A stretch of 64,000 bases of DNA from Poseidonocella sp. HB161398 (lineage in GTDB: Bacteria; Pseudomonadota; Alphaproteobacteria; Rhodobacterales; Rhodobacteraceae). The stretch spans positions 124,001 through 188,000 of the forward strand of contig NZ_VATA01000004.1 of NCBI RefSeq assembly GCF_005870025.1, in the 5' to 3' direction. Under the pieces are notes generated by a model that was given only the letters and a program-made list of their open reading frames with translations, was not told the origin of the DNA and ran no database searches. Shown piece after piece: positions 43,133 to 52,621 of this stretch (position 1 is its first letter; each line of letters begins with the position of its first letter). The translations under genes were made by a program, and so were the position numbers.

Positions 43133-44107
43133 TCAGGCGTCGATATTGGCGAATTGCGTGCCGCCCTTGCCGTCGTTCTTCTTCGACCAGTCGCGCTTCA
43201 CCCCGAGCTTCAGCAGGATCGCCGACGCGACGTAGATCGAGGAATAGGTCCCGACCACGATGCCCCAGATCATCGCGAAGACGAAGCCGCGGATCACGTC
43301 GCCGCCGAGCGCGAACAGAGCGAAGAGCGCGATCAGCGTCGTGAAGGAGGTCATCGTCGTCCGGCTGAGCGTCTCGTTGATCGAGAGGTTCAGCACCTCC
43401 TTCAGCGGCCGCTTCTTGTAGCGCTGCAGGTTCTCGCGCACCCGGTCGAAGACCACCACCGTGTCGTTCAGCGAATAGCCGACGATGGTCAGCAGCGCGG
43501 CGATGATCGCCAGGTCGAACTTGATCTGCAGGAGCGCGAAGATGCCGATGGTCAGCGTCACGTCATGGACGAGCGACAGCACGGCGCCGGCCGCGAACTG
43601 CCATTCGAACCGGAGCCAGATATAGACCAGCACCGCCGCGATCGCGAGCGTCACAGCGATCACCGCCTCGGTCACCAGCTCGCCAGAGACCTTGGGCCCG
43701 ACGCTTTCCACCGAGGGGAAGGTGATCGAGGGATCGAGCGACTGCAGCGCCGTCTCGACATCCGCGATGGTCTGCTGCGCCACCGAGGCATCGCCGTCGC
43801 CCTGCGCCTCGATGCGGATCTGGGCGACATGCTGGTTGGCGTCGAAGCCCGGATCGAACACCTCGGTGATCGACACGTCGCCGAGCCCCAGAGGCGCCAT
43901 CGCGTCGCGGTAGGCGCCGACATCGACCGGCTGCGCGCTTTCGGTGCGGATCGTGGTGCCGCCCCGGAAGTCGATGCCGAAATTCAGCCCCATGACGAAG
44001 AACAGCACCACCGAGGCGACCATCGCCGCGCCGGAAACCGCGATGAAGACCTTGGTCAGGCGGAAGAAATCCCAGTTGGTCTCCTGGGGAACGAGTCTCA
44101 GCCGCAT
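43133..44107 (-). CDS. secF: Protein translocase subunit SecF
   Basis: 324-residue membrane subunit that with SecD uses the proton-motive force to complete export through SecYEG. Six membrane segments; FGIDFRGGTTIRTE is the first-periplasmic-domain signature, and VGYSLNDTVVVFDRVRENLQ and LSRTTMTSFTTLIALFALF are the conserved SecF stretches. It starts 1 nt after secD in the yajC-secD-secF operon. Confidence 0.96.
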   Translation of the reverse strand: MRLRLVPQETNWDFFRLTKVFIAVSGAAMVASVVLFFVMGLNFGIDFRGGTTIRTESAQPVDVGAYRDAMAPLGLGDVSITEVFDPGFDANQHVAQIRIEAQGDGDASVAQQTIADVETALQSLDPSITFPSVESVGPKVSGELVTEAVIAVTLAIAAVLVYIWLRFEWQFAAGAVLSLVHDVTLTIGIFALLQIKFDLAIIAALLTIVGYSLNDTVVVFDRVRENLQRYKKRPLKEVLNLSINETLSRTTMTSFTTLIALFALFALGGDVIRGFVFAMIWGIVVGTYSSIYVASAILLKLGVKRDWSKKNDGKGGTQFANIDA

Positions 44108-44108
44108 G

Positions 44109-45773
44109 TCAGACCTCCAGCGTCTTGGGGCGTTTGCGGGCGAACCAGGCCAGCACGATCAGCCGCGTCACGTAGATCGCGGTGAAGACCGAGGTGATGA
44201 TGCCGATCCCCAGGGTGATGGCGAAGCCCTTCACCGGGCCGGAGCCCATGAAGTAGAGGATCGCCGCGGTGATCAGCGTGGTGATATTGGCGTCGGCAAT
44301 CGCCGAGACCGCCTTTTCATAGCCCAGCTCGATCGCCCGCGCCGGTCCGCGCGCGGTCTTCAGCTCCTCGCGGATCCGCTCGAAGATCAGCACGTTGGCG
44401 TCGACCGCCATGCCGATGGTCAGCACGATGCCCGCGATCCCCGGCAGGGTCAGCGTCGCGCCGATCAGCGACAGCAGGCCGAAGATCAGGCCGATATTGA
44501 TGATCAGCGCGATATTGGCGAAGACCCCGAACAGCCCGTAGGCGGCGAACATGAAGGCCAGCACCGCCACGAAGGCGACCGCGCAGGCCAGCGCGCCGGC
44601 CCGGATCGAATCCGCGCCGAGCTCGGGGCCGATGGTCCGTTCCTCGAGGAAGGTCATCTGCGCCGGCAGCGCGCCCGCGCGCAGCAGAACCGCGAGCTGG
44701 GTCGACTCCTCGACCGAGAAATTCCCGGTGATGATGCCCGACCCGCCGGCAATATGGCTCTGGATGACCGGGGCCGAGATCACCTCGCCGTCGAGCACGA
44801 TGGCGAAGGGTTCGCCGATATGCGCCGCGGTGTAGTCGCCGAAGCGCCGCGCCCCGCCCGGGTTGAAGCGGAAGCTGACCGCCGGACGTCCGTTCTGGTC
44901 GAAGGAGGGCTGCGCGTCGGTCAGATCCTCGCCCGAGACGACGGCGGCGGTGTCGACGGCGTAGAACACGCCCTGCTCGTTCATCGAGGGCAGCAGCTCC
45001 TGCCCGGCCTCGACCGGCTGGTGCTCGTCGGTGGTGCGGCCCGTCACCTCGTTGAAGGTCAGCCGCGCGGTGGTGCCGATCAGGTCCTTCAGCTCCTGCG
45101 CGGAGCCGATGCCGGGCACCTGGATCAGGATCCGGTCCTCGCCCTGGCGCTGGATGGTGGGCTCGCGCGTGCCGGCCTCGTCGACGCGGCGGCGGATGAT
45201 CTCCAGCGACTGGCGCATGGTGCGGTCGTCGGTGGCGGCGCGCTCGGCCTCCGAGAGCCGCACGACGATCTCTGCGCCCTCGGCGCTCACCTCGAAATCG
45301 CGCGCGCCGACGCCGGTCAGCGAGACGATGGGCGAGGAAAGGTCCGAGATCGCCTGCACGGCCGCCTGGATGTTCTCGGGACGGCTGACGCGGATGCGCA
45401 GCTCGTCGGGGCTGCTGTCCTGGCGGCGGATGGTGCCGATGTCGCCGCGCTCGGCGCGCAGCGCGTTGCGGACCTCGGGCCAGAGATTGTCCATCCGGTC
45501 GGCATAGACGTCCTGGGTATGGACCTCGGCCAGCAGATGGGCCCCGCCGCGCAGGTCGAGGCCGAGATTGACGAGGCCCGAGGGCAGGAAGGAGGGCCAT
45601 CCCGCCGCCTGGGCCTCGAGCTCGGGCGTCGATGTCCCGGTCCGTTCGATCGCCTGGACCGCGTCGTTATGGCTCTCCACGCGCGAGTAGAACAGGTTCG
45701 GGGCTGCAAATAGCAGCCCCGCCACGCACAGGCCCCAGATCAGGACCCGTTTCCAGACCGGGAAATCCAGCAT
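44109..45773 (-). CDS. secD: Protein translocase subunit SecD
   Basis: 554-residue partner of SecF. Membrane segment LIWGLCVAGLLFAAPNLF, then LGLDLRGGAHLLAEVHTQD (signature), a large periplasmic domain with LRRR-type VDEAGTREPTIQRQGEDRI, and five C-terminal segments including GMAVDANVLIFERIREEL and GPVKGFAITLGIGIITSVF. ATG overlaps the yajC stop by one base (TGATG). Confidence 0.96.
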   Translation of the reverse strand: MLDFPVWKRVLIWGLCVAGLLFAAPNLFYSRVESHNDAVQAIERTGTSTPELEAQAAGWPSFLPSGLVNLGLDLRGGAHLLAEVHTQDVYADRMDNLWPEVRNALRAERGDIGTIRRQDSSPDELRIRVSRPENIQAAVQAISDLSSPIVSLTGVGARDFEVSAEGAEIVVRLSEAERAATDDRTMRQSLEIIRRRVDEAGTREPTIQRQGEDRILIQVPGIGSAQELKDLIGTTARLTFNEVTGRTTDEHQPVEAGQELLPSMNEQGVFYAVDTAAVVSGEDLTDAQPSFDQNGRPAVSFRFNPGGARRFGDYTAAHIGEPFAIVLDGEVISAPVIQSHIAGGSGIITGNFSVEESTQLAVLLRAGALPAQMTFLEERTIGPELGADSIRAGALACAVAFVAVLAFMFAAYGLFGVFANIALIINIGLIFGLLSLIGATLTLPGIAGIVLTIGMAVDANVLIFERIREELKTARGPARAIELGYEKAVSAIADANITTLITAAILYFMGSGPVKGFAITLGIGIITSVFTAIYVTRLIVLAWFARKRPKTLEV

Positions 45774-46102
45774 CAGGAGGCAGCCGGCTCGGTCTTCGAC
45801 ACCACCTGGGCGATGGTGGACTTGACGACGCGGATGCGGACTTCGGGGGCGATTTCGACCTCGACTTCGCCGTCTTCCTTGACCTTGGTCACCTTGCCGA
45901 TGATGCCGCCCTGGGTGACGACCTGGTCACCGCGGCGGACGGCTTCGATCATCGCCTTGTGCTGCTTCACTTTCTTCTGCTGGGGACGGATCAGCAGGAA
46001 GTACATGATGGCGAAGATCAGGATCAGCGGCACGAAGCCCTGGATCGCGGCCATCGGGCCTCCGGCGCCAGCGGCTTGGGCAAAGGCGGGGGTTGCGAAC
46101 AT
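45773..46102 (-). CDS. yajC: Preprotein translocase accessory subunit YajC
   Basis: 109-residue single-span membrane protein that binds the SecDF complex. Hydrophobic segment IQGFVPLILIFAIMYFLLI followed by RPQQKKVKQHKAMIEAVRRGD, then the SH3-like VVTQGGIIGKVTKVKEDGEVEVEIA. First gene of yajC-secD-secF. Confidence 0.94.
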   Translation of the reverse strand: MFATPAFAQAAGAGGPMAAIQGFVPLILIFAIMYFLLIRPQQKKVKQHKAMIEAVRRGDQVVTQGGIIGKVTKVKEDGEVEVEIAPEVRIRVVKSTIAQVVSKTEPAAS

Positions 46103-46198
46103 TCTGGGGGTCCCTCCTGGGGCAGGTGCAAAGTCGGGCGGAACCTATGCACGGCCGCAGGGAATGGCAAGCCGGGGCGGCGAAATACGCAAGGCAAA

Positions 46199-46224
46199 GG
46201 GCGCGCGCCCCGCGGCACGCGCCC
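46199..46224 (-). terminator. Hairpin after the PfpI/DJ-1 gene
   Basis: GGGCGCG and CGCGCCC form a 7-bp stem over a 12-nt loop, followed on the minus strand by CCTTTGCC. Located 53 nt past the stop codon of the DJ-1/PfpI gene and ahead of the yajC promoter zone. Confidence 0.5.
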
Positions 46225-46276
46225 CTCCCTTTCCGTTACGGCCGGGCGCGGATCGCGTCCCGCGGCCGGCCCGGCA

Positions 46277-46837
46277 TCACGCCGCCTTGCGCCTGTGGCG
46301 GCCTTCCTCGATCTCCTCGACAATCTTGGCGCAGAACGCGTCCAGGTCGCCGGGATTGCGCGAGGTGACCAGCGCGCGGTCGCAGACGACCGGCTCGTCC
46401 ATCCAGTTGCCCCCCGCATTGACCACATCGGTCCGGATCGACTTGTAGGACGTCAAGTCCCGCCCGCGCAGGACGTCCGCCTCCACCAGCAGCCATGGCG
46501 CGTGGCAGATGGCGGCAAGCGTCTTGCCGCTGTCGAAGAAGCTGCGGACGAAGGACACCGCGGTCCCGTCGGCGCGCAGGATGTCGGGATTGATCTGGCC
46601 GCCGGGAAGCACCAGCGCGTCGAAATCGGATACCGACACCTCGCCGACCGTCCGGTCGACGGCGACGGCCTCGCCCCAGTCGCTCTTGTCCCAGCTGCGG
46701 ATCTCGCCCGCCTCCAGCGAGACGATGACGACCTCCGCGCCCTGCTCCGCAAGCTGGCGCCTGGGTTCGAACAGCTCGCTCTTCTCGAAACCATCGGTGG
46801 CCAGGATGGCGACTTTCGCGTCTGAAATCTTCGGCAT
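46277..46837 (-). CDS. DJ-1/PfpI family protein (type 1 glutamine amidotransferase-like)
   Basis: 186 residues from ATG 46837 with AAGGAG upstream. KVAILATDGFEKSELFEPRR at the N-terminus holds the conserved acidic residue, and LAAICHAPWLLVEADVLRGR carries the nucleophile cysteine in the AICHAPW elbow, the PfpI/YhbO form. Members act as deglycases, chaperones or peptidases under stress; which one applies is unknown. No signal peptide. Confidence 0.87.
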   Translation of the reverse strand: MPKISDAKVAILATDGFEKSELFEPRRQLAEQGAEVVIVSLEAGEIRSWDKSDWGEAVAVDRTVGEVSVSDFDALVLPGGQINPDILRADGTAVSFVRSFFDSGKTLAAICHAPWLLVEADVLRGRDLTSYKSIRTDVVNAGGNWMDEPVVCDRALVTSRNPGDLDAFCAKIVEEIEEGRHRRKAA

Positions 46838-47061
46838 GTCGTTTCTCCTTCCGTCAGTCCTGATGCGGCGCCGTACCGGCCCGTTGGCCCTCCGCCGCCG
46901 CGTCTGCACTGTCAACGGCCGCCTGCGGCAGCTGTTCCTGCCCCCTCGCGCAGCCGTGATGGCGGCCCGCGCGCAGGCGCCCCCGGCGGAGCGGCTTTCC
47001 GGCGCTTTCCCCCCGCAGCGGTTTCGTCTAGGAGAGCCGCAAACCATCCCCGGAGGCCCAA

Positions 47062-48357
47062 ATGCACGACATCCGCATGATCCGCGACAACCCTGCCCTG
47101 TTCGACGCCGCCATGGCGCGCCGCGGGCTCTCGGGCGTGTCGGAGCAGGTGCTTAGCCTGGACGCCGACCGCCGCGCCAAGATCGCCGCCGCCGAGGCCG
47201 CGCTGGCCGAGCGCAATGCCGCCTCCAAGCAGGTCGGCAAGGCCAAGGCCCAGGGCCACGAGGCCGAGTTCGAGCGGCTGCGCGCGCTCGTGGCCGCCAA
47301 GAAGGACGAGATCGCCAGGCTCGAAGCCGAGGCCAAGGCCGAGGACGAGGAGCTGCGCAATCTCCTGATGACGCTGCCGAACATCATGTCCGACGAGGTG
47401 CCCGAGGGCGCCGACGAGAACGACAATGTCGAGATCCGCCGGATCGGCACGCCGAAGAGCTTCGCCTTCCAGCCGAAGGAGCATTTCGAGCTCGCCGGCG
47501 TCAGGAAGGGCATGGATTTCGAAACCGCCGCGCGGCTCTCCGGTTCGCGCTTCGTCGTGCTGAAGGGTGCCGTCGCGCGCATCCACCGCGCGCTGGCGCA
47601 GTTCATGCTCGACACCCATGTCGACGCCAACGCGCTGGAGGAGACCTGGACGCCGGTCCTCGTGCTGGAGGAAATGCTCTACGGCACCGGGCAGCTGCCG
47701 AAATTCGGCGAGGACAGCTACCAGACCCGCGAAGGCTGGTGGCTGGTGCCGACCGCCGAGGTGACGCTGACCAATACGGTGAACGGCCAGATGGTGGACG
47801 AGGCCTCCCTGCCCCGCCGCATGGTCGCCCATACCCAGTGCTTCCGCTCGGAGGCCGGCAGCGCCGGGCGCGACACCTCGGGCATGCTGCGCCAGCACCA
47901 GTTCGAGAAGGTGGAGATGGTCTCCGTCGTCAAGCCGGACGAAAGCCGCGCCGAGCATGACCGCATGACCGCCTGCGCCGAGGACATCCTGCAGCGGCTG
48001 GGCCTGCCCTTCCGCACCGTGGTGCTGTGTTCCGGCGATATCGGCTTCGGCGCGGTCAAGACCCATGACCTCGAGGTCTGGCTGCCCGGCCAGGACACCT
48101 ACCGCGAGATCAGCTCGGTCTCCAATTGCGGCGATTTCCAGGCGCGGCGGATGAATGCCCGCTTCCGCCCGGCCGATGGCGGCAAGCCGGAATTCCTGCA
48201 CACGCTCAACGGCTCGGGCCTGGCGGTCGGCCGCGCGCTGATCGCCGTGCTGGAGAACGGCCAGACCGAAGACGGCGGCGTCGAGCTGCCCGAGGTGCTG
48301 CATCCCTATCTGGGCGGCAAGACCCGGCTGACCGCGGAGGGCACGCTCGCCGGCTGA
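47062..48357 (+). CDS. serS: Serine--tRNA ligase
   Basis: 431-residue class II aminoacyl-tRNA synthetase. N-terminal tRNA-binding coiled coil (about 30-100; [20 protein letters not shown]), motif 2 [21 protein letters not shown] (quoted nearly complete) and motif 3 [18 protein letters not shown]. Also charges tRNA(Sec) where present. Start ATG follows CGGAGG. Stand-alone, upstream of an SGNH hydrolase gene. Confidence 0.96.
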   Translation: MHDIRMIRDNPALFDAAMARRGLSGVSEQVLSLDADRRAKIAAAEAALAERNAASKQVGKAKAQGHEAEFERLRALVAAKKDEIARLEAEAKAEDEELRNLLMTLPNIMSDEVPEGADENDNVEIRRIGTPKSFAFQPKEHFELAGVRKGMDFETAARLSGSRFVVLKGAVARIHRALAQFMLDTHVDANALEETWTPVLVLEEMLYGTGQLPKFGEDSYQTREGWWLVPTAEVTLTNTVNGQMVDEASLPRRMVAHTQCFRSEAGSAGRDTSGMLRQHQFEKVEMVSVVKPDESRAEHDRMTACAEDILQRLGLPFRTVVLCSGDIGFGAVKTHDLEVWLPGQDTYREISSVSNCGDFQARRMNARFRPADGGKPEFLHTLNGSGLAVGRALIAVLENGQTEDGGVELPEVLHPYLGGKTRLTAEGTLAG

Positions 48358-48545
48358 GCCGGACTGCGGCAGCAAGGCGCTTGGCGCCGGCACGTCCTCC
48401 CCTGTAGCGTCGGGACAATCGCCCGGGGAGGACGCAGATTGACCACGCATGCCATCGAGCCCCCTGCCGCGGCCCGCCCCCGCTGCAGCGCCCCCGTGAT
48501 CCCGCCGCGGCGCAGCGCCCCGGCGGGCTGCGGAGGGACGCGCTG

Positions 48546-49484
48546 ATGCAGGCGACGGACCGGACCTTCTGGGCCGTCGAGCCCTGCGATGCGCAGCTCG
48601 GCGAGCATGTGCCGGGGCGGCTGGCGATGGAATACGGCACGGACCAGAGCGGCCGCGTCTCCTACCGCTTCAACAGCGCCGGGTTCCGCGGCGAGGACTA
48701 CGACCCAGACGCGCGGATCCGCATCTGCGTCATCGGCGAGAGCCAGGCCTTCGGCACCGGGCTGCACGAGGAGCTGATCTTCGGCAACCGCGTCGCAGAC
48801 CACCTGGCCGCCGCGCTCGACGTGCCGCGCGAGGAGGTGAACCTGCTCAATCTCTCGGTCGGCGGCGCCTCCTCGGACTATGTCACGCGGATGGTGCTGA
48901 AGCATGTGCCGGGGCTGGAATTCGACCTGGTTCTGCTTGCCTATCCGCAGCCGCAGCGGATGGAGCATTTCAACGGCGAGACCTACGAGCAGTTCGACCT
49001 CGCCGCGCTGGCCCCGGGCCGGCAGGAGGGGCTGCCGCGGCCGCTGCGCGGCTACCGCGACCTCAACAACGACCATCTCGGCCGCATCGCGATGCTGAAG
49101 AACGTGCTCCTGGCGCAGGGGCTGATGGAGCATGCGCGCATCCCCTACGTGATTGCGACCGAGTTCCTGCGGCCCAACCTGCAGGCACGGCCCTACCTGG
49201 CGCCGTTCCTGGGCGCGCTGGACGACCGCTGGGTGCTGCGCCACCGCTGCTTCGTGCTGGGCTTCGACCGGGCTGCGGACGGGGTCCATGGCGGCGCGAT
49301 GGCCCATGGCGCGCTGGCGATCTCGATGCTGCCGGTCATCGCCGCGCAGTTCGAGCGCCATGGCGAGGAGGATGCGGTGGACCAGCTCACCACCTATCAC
49401 CGCTACCTGACCGAGACCGATCCCGACTGGCACTCGATGCGCCGCGCGGTCCGCGAAGCACGGGAGCGCGCGCTGCGCACGTGA
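48546..49484 (+). CDS. SGNH/GDSL-type hydrolase-like protein
   Basis: 312 residues. ICVIGESQAFGTGLHEE carries the block I serine (GES in place of GDS), LLNLSVGGASSDYVTRM is block II/III-like, and DGVHGGAMAH near the C-terminus gives the D-x-x-H of block V. No signal peptide is seen. The first 50 residues (YGTDQSGRVSYRFNSAGFRG) have the NSxGFRG pattern found just before SGNH domains in polysaccharide-related proteins. Esterase or acyl-transfer function is plausible; substrate unknown. Good GGAGGG site upstream. Confidence 0.7.
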   Translation: MQATDRTFWAVEPCDAQLGEHVPGRLAMEYGTDQSGRVSYRFNSAGFRGEDYDPDARIRICVIGESQAFGTGLHEELIFGNRVADHLAAALDVPREEVNLLNLSVGGASSDYVTRMVLKHVPGLEFDLVLLAYPQPQRMEHFNGETYEQFDLAALAPGRQEGLPRPLRGYRDLNNDHLGRIAMLKNVLLAQGLMEHARIPYVIATEFLRPNLQARPYLAPFLGALDDRWVLRHRCFVLGFDRAADGVHGGAMAHGALAISMLPVIAAQFERHGEEDAVDQLTTYHRYLTETDPDWHSMRRAVREARERALRT

Positions 49485-49922
49485 GCCGCCGCCGCCGGGG
49501 TGCACACGATCCGGCTGCACCGCGAAAGGCCGCCATTAGAGAGGATAGGAAGAAGGTTGCGAATGACGTCAAACGGCATCGAAAACTGGCTTTGACTCGG
49601 TTTTGATGCGGCCGACCCCGGCGGCGACTTTCTGGAAGACAAGACCAGCTGGGGGCAGCGTTATCATGCTCAGTCGCGGCATCTCGCTTATCCGCCTGAA
49701 CTTACGTCAGAAAGATAGGGGCCGCGCATGCGCGGTCTGCATCCAAATCGAGCCAAAGCCAGAAGTGCACGCCGATTCACGCCCTGCGAGCTGACACGGC
49801 GCAGCCCCTCCGCGGCACCGCGATCGAGCTGATCCAGGAACACGATCCGGCACAGGCCCGGAGCAGCGACCGCTTCCAACGCGCCATCGCCGCAACCACC
49901 CGATTTGGACCGCCTTGCAATT
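49485..49922. other. Intergenic debris beside the IS66 remnant
   Basis: 437 bp with lower and uneven G+C compared with the neighbours. No intact gene. I could not find the expected left IS66 end (a GTAA-type terminus) nor a copy of GACATCAC, the 8 bp just outside the right end, so the left boundary is lost or lies beyond recognition here. Confidence 0.5.
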
Positions 49923-51622
49923 TCAGGCGGCGTCGCTCCGGGGCGTTTCTGCGGCCTGAGTCTTCCAGTTCCACGGCAGCAGCTCGTCGAGCCGGTTGAT
50001 CTTGTGGTCGTGGATGCGGTCGAGGACATCGGCCAGATAGGCCTGCGGATCGAGACCATTCATCTTCGCGCTCTCGATGATCGTCATCGCCCGCGCCAGG
50101 GTTTCGCCGCCGGTGTCCGATCCCGCGAAGAGCCAGTTGCGGCGGCCGACTCCGATCGGTCTCATGCCTCGCTCGGCTGCGTTGTTATCCATCGCTACGC
50201 GGCCGTCCTCCAGAAACAGGCAGAACGAACCCCACCGGTTCAGCGCGTAGCGGAAGGCTTTCGCAAGATCGCCCTTGCCGGGAATGCGCCCCAGCTGCTG
50301 TTCGGCCCAGGCACGGAAGGCCGCGACCCTGGGCGCGCTCCGCTCCTGCCGCACGGCCTTGCGAACCTCTGCGGGTTGTCCCGCGATCTGCCGCTCGATG
50401 TCGTAGAGCTTGCCGATGCGGTCCAAGGCCTCGCGGGCGATCCCGGAGCCGGTCGCGGTCCAGACATCATGGAAGTCCCGGCGCAGATGCGCCCAGCACG
50501 CCGCCTCGCGGAACTGGGCCGTGCCATCGGTCCCCGGCTCGCAAAGCTCGCGGAACCCGCTATGCGCGTCGGCTTGCAGGATGCCGCCGCTCTCCGAGAG
50601 GTGCTTCCGCGGGTGTTCTGCCTTCCGGTCGGTCGAGAACCGGCAGACCGCGCCCGGAGGCGCCGTCCCTGCCGTTGCGCCGGAGGCGCACCTTCGGTGC
50701 GACGGCCGCTGGTCGCGGACATAGACCCAGATCCGGCCCTGCTTCACCCCTTTGCCCAGGCCCTTGTCCTTGCCGGAGCGGTCGAGGACCCGGATGGGCG
50801 TGTCGTCCATTGCCTGGCAGGCGAATGCATGCATTCGCCGAGAAGGGGCATGCAGCAGGTCAGCGGCCAGGATTTCCCTGCCGATCCGGTCGATCAGCGG
50901 CGCCAGCGCCTTCATCGCGCCGCCGCACCAGTCGACCAGGGTGGTGTCGGCAATGTCTGCGCCGAGGCGGGCGAAGATCTCGTTCAGGCGGTAGAGCGGG
51001 ACATGGTCGTCGAACTTGGACACCAGGATGCAGGCCAGCAGCGCCGCGCCCGCCATGGCTCGCGCGGGATCGGGCGGCTCGGCGCAGGCACCTGCACCAT
51101 CCGCTCGCAGCAGCGGCGGGATTTCTTCACCCGGGCGATCTCGACGACCTTCAGCTGCGCCGCGATCATGTCGAGCATCTCGCTGACATCCTCGCCGACC
51201 ACCCGCAAAGCGCCGCCGCAATCAGGACAGCTGTCGCCCGGATCGAGCTCGCGTCGCTCGCGCGGCGTGCCCGGCGCCACCTTCGGGCGGCGGCGCGGCT
51301 TCTGCTCCGGCGAAGCGGCGCCCGCAACGGCCGCTTCCGGCTCGTCTTCGCCCTCAGAAGCGTCGATGGTCTCTGCCTCAGCCAGGGCGACCTGCAGATC
51401 CTCGAGCGCCAATTCCAGCTGCTCAATCTCCCGCTCGATCTTCTCCGAGGAGGTGCAGAACTTCTGCTTCTGGAGCTTGGCGATCCGCACGCGCAGGGCT
51501 TGGACGAGGAGATCGTGGGCGCGGAGCGAGGCCGACATCTTGGCGTTCTCGGCCGAGAGCGCGGCAATCATCACCTTCAGAAGGTCGGGATCATCAGGGA
51601 GGTTTACGGCGTTTGCGGACAT
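49923..51622 (-). pseudogene. tnpC: IS66 transposase TnpC, frameshifted
   Basis: Starts at ATG 51622 (MSANAVNLPDD). The N-terminal part has the IS66 leucine-rich coiled coil (AKLQKQKFCTSSEKIEREIE) and a zinc finger ([22 protein letters not shown]). Near 51055-51066 the frame shifts by one base, and the catalytic core continues in another frame: [54 protein letters not shown] and [21 protein letters not shown] 30-bp palindromic insertion (50673-50702) adds about ten residues after YVRDQRP without changing frame. Confidence 0.85.
50673..50702. repeat. 30-bp double-hairpin insertion inside tnpC
   Basis: GCGCC-GGA-GGCGC (50677-50689) overlaps CGCACC-TTC-GGTGCG (50687-50701). It interrupts the TnpC stretch that in IS66 relatives runs from YVRDxRP directly to the GTAPP-like segment. 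Its length is a multiple of three and the frame stays open, so the protein gains an Arg/Ser/His-rich peptide. Confidence 0.6.
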
Positions 51623-51630
51623 GCCAAAGC

Positions 51631-52097
51631 TTACCATGGCAGGGTCCGCAGAGCCATGAAAACAAGGGAAATCAGCGAGATATTCCACCCGGCTCGCGCC
51701 GGTGGCGCGCCCCAATCGGGCCGACGCCAATCAATCCCTTCCCAGAGCATGGCCAGTTGCGCTGAGGTCAGCCGCGCTGCCCCGCTCCCCGCCGAAGGCC
51801 AGGGAAATTTCCCGCGCTCGAGAACCTTGTAGTACAGGCAGAGCCCCTGGGGCTCCGCCCGTTCTTGCCTCAAACTGTCCCCCGGACAGTTTGCCGCCTG
51901 CGGCGGACCGGCGCGAACTCCCAGTACAGCAATTTGATCCTGTCGCCCTTGCGACCGCGAAACGCGAAGACGGCGCCGCTGGCGGGCTTCTGCCGCAGGA
52001 CATCCTGCGCCAGCGCGGCCAGCCCGGCGATGCCCTTGCGCATGTCGGTGGTTCCGCAGGCCAGATAGACCCGGACGCCGGTCCCGGGACCGATCAT
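51631..52097 (-). pseudogene. tnpB: IS66 protein TnpB, disrupted by an insertion
   Basis: From ATG 52097 the reading MIGPGTGVRVYLACGTTDMR through FRGRKGDRIKLLYW is normal IS66 TnpB. The rest, QGLCLYYKVLERGKFPWPSA to LAMLWEGIDWRRPDW, continues in another frame after about 70 extra bases (51848-51920), which also bring a stop codon. Removing those bases would restore the usual YWDGQGLCLYYK junction. Overlaps tnpA by 4 bp. Confidence 0.82.
51848..51920. repeat. About 70-bp palindrome-rich insertion inside tnpB
   Basis: The insert contains a perfect 23-bp palindrome at 51871-51893 (arms CAAACTGTCC and GGACAGTTTG around CCC), then CCGCC-TGC-GGCGG at 51894-51906. A GAGCCCC-T-GGGGCTC palindrome (51841-51855) lies at its edge. 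No open reading frame of its own. It looks like a small non-autonomous palindromic element or several stacked ones. Exact edges are uncertain by a few bases. Confidence 0.65.
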
Positions 52098-52462
52098 GCC
52101 GCCTCAATCGCCCGGATCAGCCGCGACAGCGCTGCCGGGTCGAGCGTGCTGTCGAAGCGCAGCCACCGTCCGTTCGCCAGCCGGAGTTCCACGGGTACGG
52201 AACTGGTCGCCGACGGTTCCGGCGGCATCTCCTCAGGTGCAGGAAAATCGACGGGCAGGAAAAGCGTGCCGTGATCCCGCGGCCGCAGGCCCTTCTTCTT
52301 GAGGACATGCCGCCAGCCATAAATCTGCGACCGCGTCACGTCATGCCGCCGCGCGACCTGCGTCAGCGTCGCGCCGTTCACGCCCACCTCCGACACGATC
52401 GCGAGCTTCTCGTCGTCGCTCCACCGTCGGCGCCGTTCCGCGCCAAGGACCTCGCCTCGCAT
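52094..52462 (-). CDS. tnpA: IS66 family accessory protein TnpA
   Basis: 122 residues from ATG 52462 (MRGEVLGAERR). Helix-turn-helix of the IS66 Orf1/transposase_8 type: RRRWSDDEKLAIVSEVGVNG then TLTQVARRHDVTRSQIYGWR. C-terminal half VPVELRLANGRWLRFDSTLD is the usual IS66 TnpA tail. Intact, but the other two genes of the element are broken. Confidence 0.85.
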   Translation of the reverse strand: MRGEVLGAERRRRWSDDEKLAIVSEVGVNGATLTQVARRHDVTRSQIYGWRHVLKKKGLRPRDHGTLFLPVDFPAPEEMPPEPSATSSVPVELRLANGRWLRFDSTLDPAALSRLIRAIEAA

Positions 52463-52621
52463 GCACCCTCCGCTCAAGATACGTCGCAAACGACGTCGCT
52501 ATGAACGTCTTTTACGACATCACGCGAAACGCAGGCAGGAGGTACAAATCGGGCGGATACCCATCGCCCGCGGAATGGTGCCGCAAGGGCGCGCGGCGGT
52601 CGGCGAAGGCGCGGCGGCGGG

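Larger units (their letters stand above)
49923..52515 (-). mobile_element. Decayed IS66-family insertion sequence
   Basis: Carries tnpA, tnpB and tnpC in the standard order on the minus strand, with tnpA-tnpB overlapping (ATGA) and tnpB-tnpC 8 nt apart. The right end probably lies at 52512-52515, where the element would begin GTAAAAGACGTTC on the minus strand; IS66 ends usually start GTAA. A subterminal palindrome ACGTCG-CAAA-CGACGT lies at 52481-52496. tnpB has a long insertion with a stop and tnpC a frameshift, so this copy cannot transpose alone. It sits between the SGNH gene and prfB. Confidence 0.85.
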
